From contig NZ_JAPEHW010000005.1 of assembly GCF_028875915.1 (NCBI RefSeq), positions 1 to 64,000 of the forward strand: DNA of 64,000 nt. Reading direction: 5' to 3'. Numbering within the stretch: position 1 is the stretch's first letter; each line of letters starts with the position of its first letter. This DNA comes from Pseudoalteromonas sp. G4. GTDB taxonomy: Bacteria; Pseudomonadota; Gammaproteobacteria; Enterobacterales; Alteromonadaceae. The translations under genes and the position numbers were made by a program. Below, in pieces: positions 18,781-26,156 of this stretch. The notes beneath the pieces were generated by a model that saw nothing but the letters and a program-made list of their open reading frames with translations, made no database searches and was not told the origin of the DNA.

Positions 18781-18792
18781 TACAATGATTAT

Positions 18793-19326
18793 TTAAATAT
18801 GGTCGCGCTGTTTTTTACATTCAAGCATTTCTTTCCAATGCACTATTTCTTCATGAAGTACTGGCGCTTCGCCATCAAAATCGGCTGCTTCTAGTAACTC
18901 TTCAACAGTCACAATGCCACCTTTTTTCTTAAATACACCACGCACATACGCAACTGCATGTAAACCACGTTCAGATTTAAAGGTTTGCTTAATATAAAAA
19001 TATTTATGATCCCATCCAACAAGCTGAGTTGCAACTGTAAACTCTTGTAGTGGCTTAATATCTCGAATGTAAGTAATGGCAGTCGCATTGACAATTGGAA
19101 ACCAGCGGTTTTTCATTACGACTTTAAATAGCCCTAAACGCTCAGTCATCCAAGTACGTGCTAAGTCCATAAAGGCAAGGTAACGTGAGTTAGTTAAATG
19201 CAAGTTAATATCACAATCAGACGGTAATGCTCGGTAGTTAATTTCAACTTCATCTAACAAAGGCTGATAAAGTTTATTTCGTTTTATCCGATAAAAGAGT
19301 AATAGTAATCTAAAATATAAATTCAT
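18793..19326 (-). CDS. hotdog-fold acyl-CoA thioesterase-like protein
   Basis: This 177-residue protein has a 4HBT/THEM6-like hotdog fold. The segment DCDINLHLTNSRYLAFMDLAR corresponds to the thioesterase active-site region (an Asp followed by the His/Asn helix). The N-terminus is hydrophobic and basic (LYFRLLLLFYRIKRNKL), which suggests membrane association. It probably hydrolyses an acyl-CoA; the chain length is unknown. It is convergent with the TonB receptor and divergent from the small secreted-protein gene. Confidence 0.82.
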   Translation of the reverse strand: MNLYFRLLLLFYRIKRNKLYQPLLDEVEINYRALPSDCDINLHLTNSRYLAFMDLARTWMTERLGLFKVVMKNRWFPIVNATAITYIRDIKPLQEFTVATQLVGWDHKYFYIKQTFKSERGLHAVAYVRGVFKKKGGIVTVEELLEAADFDGEAPVLHEEIVHWKEMLECKKQRDHI

Positions 19327-19411
19327 TTGTCTTGAGTGGTCATACCAGAAAACATCATTTTCTCAGGTTTAATAATAAACTCAAGCACAAAACGATACTT
19401 TTAAGGTGTTT

Positions 19412-19858
19412 ATGAAGTCATTCTTACTCATTTTGTTATTAAGCTGCATCAGCTTCATTTGTCAGGCGAGCTTTGAATTGCCAGGAAGTGGTACCGTTAC
19501 CTACCCATCTGGTATAAAGAAAGAGTTCAACTTTGGTTTTAAGTGGGACAAAAAGAACAAGCAATTTACCATTGGCTCACAGCAGTACCCGATGGAACAA
19601 CTACCAGATTCTTACGCCTTAGCATTAACGCTGGCAGGTGATGATCAAGCCGTTTTTGTACAAGAGTTTGCTAATGGTTTCATCTCAGAGTTTGAATGGC
19701 AAATTGGCTCACATTTGATTCGTCTTGAAAAAAATCGTTCAGAGTACCCTGTTCGCGGGGATTATGTGCTATGGATTGATCAATACAATTATTATTTAGC
19801 CAATGGAAACCCAAGTATTAAGCTGGTATTTGATAAGTCAGGTTTTTTTAAACTTTGA
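19412..19858 (+). CDS. small secreted protein of unknown function
   Basis: The product is 148 residues, with a signal peptide at 1-~20 (MKSFLLILLLSCISFICQA). The mature part begins FELPGSGTVTYPSG and looks like a beta-rich domain with many aromatic residues. I do not recognise the family. The ATG at 19412 follows AAGG; an in-frame GTG six bases earlier overlaps the ribosome site and is unlikely to be used. Its last 11 bases overlap the end of tyrR on the other strand. Confidence 0.7.
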   Translation: MKSFLLILLLSCISFICQASFELPGSGTVTYPSGIKKEFNFGFKWDKKNKQFTIGSQQYPMEQLPDSYALALTLAGDDQAVFVQEFANGFISEFEWQIGSHLIRLEKNRSEYPVRGDYVLWIDQYNYYLANGNPSIKLVFDKSGFFKL

Positions 19859-21395
19859 TGGTTTTGCGATTTATACCGTACTCGCGTAACTTGTTTGCGA
19901 TTGCGGTATGGCTTAATCCTAATCGTTTAGCCAATTGACGTGAACTTGGATAAGCCGGATAAAGCTTTCTTAATAACGTTGACTCAAAACGTTTAACCGC
20001 TTGATCAAGCGTACCTTCAAAATCTGATTCCAAATAACCTAAATCATTGGTAAAGCTTGGCAACTGTAAATGTTCAATACTTAATTGTTCATCATCTAGT
20101 AACGAAATCGCACGATAGAGCGAGTTTTCAAGTTGGCGTACATTACCAGGCCATGGGTATTGCTGTAAAAACGTCGCGGTTGTTTCATCAAGCACTGGGG
20201 ATTTGCGCCCTAACTGATGCGAGTAACGGCTAATAAAGTGTTCCGTCAGTGGAACAATATCAGCCTTACGGTCGCGAAGCGGCGCAAGCTCTAAACTTAA
20301 AACATTAATACGGTAATAAAGGTCTTCACGAAAACGCCCTTCTTGTACCATGCCTGGAATATCTTTTTGAGTTGCAGCTAAAATACGCACATTAACCTTG
20401 ATTTCATTCTCACTACCAACACGTCTAAAAGTGCCATCCTGCAAGAAACGTAATAATTTTGTTTGTAACTGAGGTGACATTTCACCAACTTCATCAAGGA
20501 AAACAGTACCACCATCAGCCTGCTCAAGTACTCCTCGGCTCTCTGCGTTAGGTAATGCACAACCAAATAATTCCGGCTCTGCGGCATCGTCTGGTAAGGA
20601 TGCACACGACAAGGTAACAAAAGGCTTGTTTGCTCTATTTGAAGCATAGTGACACGCTTTTGCTAGTAACTCTTTTCCTGTGCCTGTTTCACCAGTTATT
20701 AGAATTGGAGCCTCTAATTGCGCCATTTTACGTGCTTCTCGAACAACTTTGCGCATTGCACTGCTGTTGGTATGAATTGTCGCAAAGCTCTCATTACCTT
20801 GACGTCTAAATGCGCTTACTTGCTCACCTAAACGGCTTTGAGATTTGATATTTACCACCGCACCAACAAAGGTAAAACTGTGTTCAGAGTCAGGAACTGA
20901 AATAGGCAAAATGTCAGCGATAAAATCTTCGCCATTAACTTCTACACGAGTGGTTTGCGCTAACACTTCATCACTTTCAAGCCAACGGGTGAAGTTAAAG
21001 CCTTTGAGCTGTGTGTTAATGTGATGGCCAATTACTTCATTACTTTGTGCATTTAAATCACGACACGCTGAATCATTACACTGCCTAATAATGCCTTTAA
21101 CATCAATTGAAATAACGCCATCAGGTAATGCGCTTAATAATGTAGTTAATTCATTATGCTCTCTTTCAGATGGTAAAAAAGCCGTCGTTCTTACATCTTC
21201 AACCCCTTGGATCAAACGGATCTCAGGCATTATTTTTTGAAACTGCTCAAATTCAATCGGTGGAAAAGAAACATACATCCGACAATTGACAGCATCAACT
21301 TCAATACCTTTTAAATCAACTTGATAACTCACTAAAATATTGAGTATTTCCTGCGCAATACCTATTCGGTCTGCACAGTGGATCTCTAAGCGCAT
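19848..21395 (-). CDS. tyrR: aromatic amino-acid regulator TyrR
   Basis: This 515-residue regulator of aromatic amino-acid transport and metabolism is close in length and sequence to E. coli TyrR. Domains in order are an ACT domain (MRLEIHCADRIGIAQEIL), a PAS domain (about 80-190), an AAA+ domain with Walker A GETGTGKE and Walker B VFLDEVGEM, and a C-terminal Fis-type helix-turn-helix (SRQLAKRLGLSHTAIANKLR). The sigma-54 contact loop GAFTGA is absent (ELFGCALPN in its place), consistent with TyrR acting at sigma-70 promoters. TyrR-like boxes lie upstream of its own gene and of hppD. It sits between unrelated genes, next to bcsG. Confidence 0.96.
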   Translation of the reverse strand: MRLEIHCADRIGIAQEILNILVSYQVDLKGIEVDAVNCRMYVSFPPIEFEQFQKIMPEIRLIQGVEDVRTTAFLPSEREHNELTTLLSALPDGVISIDVKGIIRQCNDSACRDLNAQSNEVIGHHINTQLKGFNFTRWLESDEVLAQTTRVEVNGEDFIADILPISVPDSEHSFTFVGAVVNIKSQSRLGEQVSAFRRQGNESFATIHTNSSAMRKVVREARKMAQLEAPILITGETGTGKELLAKACHYASNRANKPFVTLSCASLPDDAAEPELFGCALPNAESRGVLEQADGGTVFLDEVGEMSPQLQTKLLRFLQDGTFRRVGSENEIKVNVRILAATQKDIPGMVQEGRFREDLYYRINVLSLELAPLRDRKADIVPLTEHFISRYSHQLGRKSPVLDETTATFLQQYPWPGNVRQLENSLYRAISLLDDEQLSIEHLQLPSFTNDLGYLESDFEGTLDQAVKRFESTLLRKLYPAYPSSRQLAKRLGLSHTAIANKLREYGINRKTIKV

Positions 21396-21466
21396 AATTT
21401 CCCCATTACCAGCTTAAGCACATTGATGTTGATAATACTGAAAAAACAACAGATTGAAAGCAAATT

Positions 21467-21484
21467 TGTAAACATAAATGAACA
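21467..21484. promoter_or_regulatory. candidate TyrR box upstream of tyrR
   Basis: TGTAAA-CATAAA-TGAACA matches the TyrR pattern TGTAAA-N6-TTTACA at 10 of 12 defined positions. It lies 72-89 bases upstream of the tyrR start. Autoregulation is known for E. coli TyrR; here it is inferred. Confidence 0.5.
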
Positions 21485-21520
21485 AAAAAGCTATAACCAA
21501 TAACCATTCTGCAAATAAAA

Positions 21521-21541
21521 AAGGGAGCAAATGCCCCCTTT
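21521..21541 (-). terminator. terminator of bcsG
   Basis: On the minus strand an AAGGGGGC / GCTCCCTT stem (one G-T pair) with a short loop is followed by T residues, just past the bcsG stop. Confidence 0.75.
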
Positions 21542-21544
21542 CTT

Positions 21545-23158
21545 TTAGTAACCTGGATATACCATCCATTCACCATCATCGAGTTGAATATAAGGTTTGC
21601 CATTGAACATCTGCATTCGAGTACCTGAGTTTTCACCAACCATTGGGGTTTTAGGTAAGTCAGCAGCCAATGCAGCTAGATCAAGGCTGCCTTCGAATTG
21701 GTTTTGGCGTGTTGCTCGTGCAATTAGTTCAGAAATAGCTAAATAGCTTGATGGCGCTGAAATAACCTTTTGTCCACTATCTGATTTAACCTTCGGACCA
21801 ATAAATTTTACACCTACAGGAATATCTAAAATAGCTGGGCTTGGAATATCTCGCATACCGGCTATCTGCATTTTATCACCTGCAAGTGAAGCACCGTGCT
21901 CTGGAACCATTACTACCATATAGTTACGGCCGCTTTGCTCTAAACGCTTAAAGAACTGGTCGAATTGCTTAAATAATATTTCTGTTCTTGTACCATAGCT
22001 TTTTAAACTACTGCCAAATTTACTTCGTCCTTCAATCACATTTCCGTCGTGTAAACTAATAGTGTTGTAATAAAGTGCAGCGCGAGGTTTACTCGATGTC
22101 AAACGGGATTTAAGCCATTTGTTAAGAACTTGCCCATCATCAAAAATTGGTGTGCCATCAAATGAACGCTGCGCAATTTTAACACCCGAAAGCGACTGCA
22201 ATTTTGCATCTACTCGACCTTGGCTTTCAACCATACCTAAGAAATTATCAAAATTACCGTTATGGTTCATCGCAAAGTCATTATCAAACCCTAAATTCGC
22301 CAAATTTTCAAAAAGATAACATTGCTTGTTTGCATCAGTGTAAAGACCCTGATGAGAGGTTTGGCCACAACTTGCTTTTAATAAACGGATACCAGCTGGA
22401 CCACTATACGATGTCGCCGAACTAAAATTATCAAACAATAGGTCGAACTGATTAAACAGTGCGTGCTTCGCTAAATTAACACGCTCTAAATCGTCCCAAC
22501 CGAGCGAACATACGTTAAGTAAAACAATATCAAAATCACCACCTAAATTAGATGAAGGAAATTCTGTTCGTAAACGCGACTGCTGCTGATAAAATGTTTC
22601 AATTGATTGTTCTGGGTTTAATGCACTTTGTGCTTGGCTTTGATTAGAGTTAGGCTGGCCATTATTTTTAACTAAAATAGGTTCTGTAGATGCGATATTT
22701 TGCGTTGCAAAAAATTGCAAAAATCCAATATATAACACACCCGCAATACTTACAGTTGTAAAGCGAACCCAATTAACTAGGTAAATGTAAATAATCACAA
22801 GTACCAATGCCATTGCAACAAATTGCCATGATAAGAAACGTGAGAGTAATTCAATTAAATACGGTAAACTAAAATCACTTAATAGGTCACCACTTTCTAA
22901 TAGACGTTGTAAAGGTGGTAAATATGAATCGTAATGCAATAAAAATAGCGCTACGACTATGGCAACTGCGTGCTTAACTTTTATTAAAATTGAATGTTTA
23001 AACGGCAGCAATAGAAACGCTATAAACGCAATATTTTCTAGTACATGAAGATCAATCACTTCAGAAAAATACAAACCTAGTTTAACTAAAAAGTATAAAT
23101 TCCAAAGCCCTAAAGCATCATAACGTAATGGGTCTTTGTCTAAGTGCGTAATACTCAT
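21545..23158 (-). CDS. bcsG: cellulose phosphoethanolamine transferase BcsG
   Basis: This 537-residue inner-membrane enzyme transfers phosphoethanolamine from phosphatidylethanolamine to nascent cellulose. About five membrane segments occupy residues ~17-150, followed by a periplasmic catalytic domain of the alkaline-phosphatase type. The probable nucleophile is Ser252 after Tyr251 (SATSYSGPAG), Cys217 lies in NVCSLGWDD, and the metal-site pair Glu420-His421 lies in MVVMVPEHGA. Spacing of the Cys and Ser (35 residues) equals that in E. coli BcsG. It is the last gene of the bcsE-bcsF-bcsG operon, three bases after bcsF, and a terminator follows. Confidence 0.95.
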   Translation of the reverse strand: MSITHLDKDPLRYDALGLWNLYFLVKLGLYFSEVIDLHVLENIAFIAFLLLPFKHSILIKVKHAVAIVVALFLLHYDSYLPPLQRLLESGDLLSDFSLPYLIELLSRFLSWQFVAMALVLVIIYIYLVNWVRFTTVSIAGVLYIGFLQFFATQNIASTEPILVKNNGQPNSNQSQAQSALNPEQSIETFYQQQSRLRTEFPSSNLGGDFDIVLLNVCSLGWDDLERVNLAKHALFNQFDLLFDNFSSATSYSGPAGIRLLKASCGQTSHQGLYTDANKQCYLFENLANLGFDNDFAMNHNGNFDNFLGMVESQGRVDAKLQSLSGVKIAQRSFDGTPIFDDGQVLNKWLKSRLTSSKPRAALYYNTISLHDGNVIEGRSKFGSSLKSYGTRTEILFKQFDQFFKRLEQSGRNYMVVMVPEHGASLAGDKMQIAGMRDIPSPAILDIPVGVKFIGPKVKSDSGQKVISAPSSYLAISELIARATRQNQFEGSLDLAALAADLPKTPMVGENSGTRMQMFNGKPYIQLDDGEWMVYPGY

Positions 23159-23161
23159 AAA

Positions 23162-23326
23162 TTAGTCTTTTTCCTGAGGCTTATAAGGGTGAATGGCTTT
23201 GTGTTTAAACGTCCATGTTTTGTAAAATTTAGTAATACCGCGCATTAATTCTTTTGCAAATTGTGCAATGAAAATACCTACCACAAGGCCAAAAATAAAC
23301 GCCAAGATTATATAAGTTAAATACAT
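23162..23326 (-). CDS. bcsF: small membrane protein BcsF
   Basis: This 54-residue protein has one N-terminal membrane helix (YIILAFIFGLVVGIFIAQF), followed by a basic tail rich in Lys. Size, topology and position between bcsE and bcsG match BcsF, which in E. coli recruits BcsE to the synthase and works with BcsG. The ATG is directly adjacent to the bcsE stop codon, and the stop lies three bases before bcsG, so the three genes are tightly coupled. Sequence identity with E. coli BcsF is low, so the name rests mostly on context. Confidence 0.85.
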   Translation of the reverse strand: MYLTYIILAFIFGLVVGIFIAQFAKELMRGITKFYKTWTFKHKAIHPYKPQEKD

Positions 23327-24916
23327 TTACTCTGAATCCATTAATTCTAAAGTGAAGGGTTTACACTCTTTCCGACTAGGAAAACGATTGATATCACTAA
23401 CAACAGATGTACGTCCTGATGTACTCATTGCAAGCGGTTGTTCTTCTAAAGCAGATTCTAACAACTGAATTGAGTAATCTTCTAACTCTTTATTCTCATC
23501 AGCGAGTTTTAGGTCACGGCAGATTTCTTCAATATATAAGTCTTGTGAGTAAATTGCGTGCGCCACAAAAAATTCGCTGATGGCTAATCGGAACAATCTC
23601 TCAAGTGCATTTGTAACATCATTTTCACGACAACCATGGAGGTATAACAAAACTTGTGAACGATTTGCAGTAAAAAAGTCACCATTTCGTTTAACAGAAA
23701 AGAGCCTAAGTGCGTCGATTGCATCAATCCCTTTGATTAAATCAAGGGCAACTAAAACACCGCTAATTCCTGTAGATAAACTGGCTTCTCTTTGTATTTT
23801 CACAGCATCAACAAAGTGCTGTGGTGTTAAATAGCCTTTTACCTCAACTCCATTTGCATGTGCTAAAACTGCCTTATAATCTTTTGGTAATACACGTGCA
23901 AACTTAACACCTTGAAGCGCTTGGACCTGTGACATTAATCGAGAAATGTCAGTGGTAGTATGTAAAATCAGGTTAACACCTAAAGTTAAAAATACGCATT
24001 CGTCGTGATGGCGTAACACACCATCTTTATTTTTAATAACTATTTTAAGCCATGGCCCACAATGCTCCCGTAATTCATAGCATTGCGCTGCAAGTACTGC
24101 TTTTTCGACATCTCGTGACGCATAAAGCACAACTGTTGCTGCTTTATTGGATTTAGCACTTTCTAATACACTGTTGTTATCTTCACAAACATGATAATTC
24201 GGCGGTAATTTTGTATCACTTGGAAGTAACTCTTTCGCAATAAACACTTGATCTAGGTTTTGTTGATAAAGGATATTATCATCTTCATGATGCTCTTCAA
24301 TTTGTGCATATGGTGACTCATCAAAGTACAGAAGATAACTTACTTTCGTTGAAATACCCTCACTATGACGCCAAAAATCAAATACTAAACGGTGGTTCAT
24401 CAAGTGGCTGTTTAAATGTGCTAAACCAGCGAGCAGATCATTATGCAAAATGAATTCTTTCGTTTTCTCAAGCGCACTTTTACCAGTCATTAAAAATAGT
24501 AAACTTACATTATATTTTTCAGCTAACTGTTCGCTTTTTTGCAAGAATCTAGCAATAAATTTTTCATCGAAACGACTGGTCAATGCTTCTGAAAAATGAA
24601 TAATTAGATGACCGTTGCTAAAACCAGCATAGAAACTTAACTCTTCAAATGTTTGTTCAATAAACGAAGAACGGTTTTCAATAAAAAACCCTTTATCTAA
24701 CGAAAAGGTTTGGCAACTAGCCTTTGACCAATGTTTTGCTTTTGCCAAAAAGCGATCTGGGTCTTGAGATATAATAAAGTTTTTATTTTGCTCGTCCAAC
24801 GAGCTCATTGCTAACTCAATCCCAAAATCTTCGCTGTTAGCAAACAACAAATACGTTGCGCTTTTGGCGATTTTTGCTTGCTCAAGTTGAATACCTGAAA
24901 AGTTCAATTTATGCAC
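23327..24916 (-). CDS. bcsE: c-di-GMP-binding cellulose regulator BcsE
   Basis: This is a 529-residue cytoplasmic protein of the BcsE family. BcsE has an inactive N-terminal ATPase-like part, a receiver-like part and a C-terminal GIL domain that binds c-di-GMP. The I-site motif RxGD is visible as Arg410-Asn-Gly-Asp413 (KRNGDFF), close to its position in E. coli BcsE (415-418). It promotes maximal cellulose synthesis through BcsF and BcsQ. It is the first gene of the minus-strand operon, divergent from bcsR. Confidence 0.92.
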   Translation of the reverse strand: MHKLNFSGIQLEQAKIAKSATYLLFANSEDFGIELAMSSLDEQNKNFIISQDPDRFLAKAKHWSKASCQTFSLDKGFFIENRSSFIEQTFEELSFYAGFSNGHLIIHFSEALTSRFDEKFIARFLQKSEQLAEKYNVSLLFLMTGKSALEKTKEFILHNDLLAGLAHLNSHLMNHRLVFDFWRHSEGISTKVSYLLYFDESPYAQIEEHHEDDNILYQQNLDQVFIAKELLPSDTKLPPNYHVCEDNNSVLESAKSNKAATVVLYASRDVEKAVLAAQCYELREHCGPWLKIVIKNKDGVLRHHDECVFLTLGVNLILHTTTDISRLMSQVQALQGVKFARVLPKDYKAVLAHANGVEVKGYLTPQHFVDAVKIQREASLSTGISGVLVALDLIKGIDAIDALRLFSVKRNGDFFTANRSQVLLYLHGCRENDVTNALERLFRLAISEFFVAHAIYSQDLYIEEICRDLKLADENKELEDYSIQLLESALEEQPLAMSTSGRTSVVSDINRFPSRKECKPFTLELMDSE

Positions 24917-25236
24917 ATTTAGCCCGCTTTTTCATTAGAAACGCATTATTAATACATAACGCATCGATCTATAAAAGTAATACTTTCTATTTAGGTCAAA
25001 ATATGATTTTATATACAATCATTTAGCTAAGTCCAGCGTCAAAACTGAGAAAACTGCTAAATCCAGATTTGTTTGAGTTTATTACAGTTACATCAGGTTG
25101 ATAAAACCTACTGAATTAAAGACATTCAGAGGAAAAACAACTCATTTTGTTTAATTTGCCGCGTAATAGAGTGTAATAGTTTAGCCCAATCTAACCGTCT
25201 AATAATATTGTAGGTTTAACTTAAGAGGTTAATATT
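24917..25236. other. divergent bcs regulatory region
   Basis: This 320-base gap holds the promoters of bcsEFG (minus) and bcsRQABZC (plus). It is AT-rich. A short dyad AGGTT-gataa-AACCT near 25095-25110 and two further AGGTT copies close to bcsR are visible. A convincing plus-strand sigma-70 promoter was not found, which may point to an activator-dependent or alternative-sigma start. Confidence 0.5.
24971..24999 (-). promoter_or_regulatory. predicted promoter of bcsEFG
   Basis: The minus strand has TTGACC at 24999-24994, a 17-base spacer, then TTTTAT at 24976-24971. This lies 55 bases upstream of the bcsE start. Confidence 0.5.
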
Positions 25237-25413
25237 GTGACTAATAGTCAGAACGCAGAATTAATTGAAAATGCATATCATGCGCACGATATTTCTAAAC
25301 TAGAATCAAAAAGCAACATTGCAGTAGCTGATTACGTTGAGATTACAGAAAAACAAAAAGAGATCAAAATTATTGCTAAGTACGATCTTTTCAGCGAAAT
25401 TGAAGAAGTTTAA
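25237..25413 (+). CDS. bcsR: small cellulose regulator BcsR
   Basis: This 58-residue protein starts at GTG, with AGAGG eight bases upstream. The C-terminal half (VADYVEITEKQKEIKIIAKY followed by DLFSEIEEV) resembles the conserved part of E. coli BcsR (pattern DYADIS...WPLLAEF). BcsR binds BcsQ and the complex supports assembly of the synthase at the cell pole or membrane. It lies 29 bases before bcsQ, the usual order. Confidence 0.85.
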   Translation: MTNSQNAELIENAYHAHDISKLESKSNIAVADYVEITEKQKEIKIIAKYDLFSEIEEV

Positions 25414-25442
25414 CATTTACATTTGAGCAAAGTACATTTTGT

Positions 25443-26156
25443 ATGAATCGAGTTTTTTTTAAAGGCATCAAAGGTGGAACAGGGACAACATCTATTATTG
25501 CCAATATTGCAACACTACTAGCTCAAAGTAAACACAGTGTGTTGTGTATCGATCTCGACCCAAAAAATGAACTTTGTCTTCATTTAGGGCATCAATGGCA
25601 TAATCAGATAGGTTGGTCGAATAAAGCCATAGATGCTGATGCAAATTGGAGTGATTCTGCTTTTATCAACGAAGATAATGTAAAGTATGTGCCATTTGGC
25701 TCGGAATCAACCAATACTTTTGCTCTTTGTACATTATTAAATCAATCGAAACGCCTAAACCTTGAAGCTAATAGCTGGTTACTATTTGATGTGCCGAGCC
25801 ATATTTCTCTTGAAGAATTACCTCTCGATGAAAACGACTTAATAATCAATATTGTTACCTGTGATGCTGGCTGTTATAGCCAAATTAAAAAAGGTCATTC
25901 AGGTAGTAACGGCTTCTATTTAATTAATCGCTTTAATGCAAGCAACCCATTAGAACTCGATGTTTATCAGATTTGGCGTGCAAATTTAAATCAACTAGCA
26001 CCTTTTTTTATTCACTTTGACAGTTCAGTTCCTGAAGCGCTTGCGGCAAAAAATGTGTTAATCAACTGCTCTCCTTTGAGTGTCGTAAAGGAAGACTTTC
26101 AAGCTTTGGCAAGTTGGTTAAATAACAAACGCAAAAGTTTGTCGAATTCATTATGA
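25443..26156 (+). CDS. bcsQ: MinD/ParA-like ATPase BcsQ
   Basis: This is a 237-residue SIMIBI ATPase of the cellulose locus. The P-loop is KGGTGTTS near residue 10: the first signature Lys is kept, while the usual second Lys is Thr, as in E. coli BcsQ (GGVGTTT). An Asp switch lies in VLCIDLDPKNEL and DVPSH. With BcsR it helps localise and stabilise the Bcs secretion complex at the inner membrane. Its stop overlaps the bcsA start by four bases. Confidence 0.92.
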   Translation: MNRVFFKGIKGGTGTTSIIANIATLLAQSKHSVLCIDLDPKNELCLHLGHQWHNQIGWSNKAIDADANWSDSAFINEDNVKYVPFGSESTNTFALCTLLNQSKRLNLEANSWLLFDVPSHISLEELPLDENDLIINIVTCDAGCYSQIKKGHSGSNGFYLINRFNASNPLELDVYQIWRANLNQLAPFFIHFDSSVPEALAAKNVLINCSPLSVVKEDFQALASWLNNKRKSLSNSL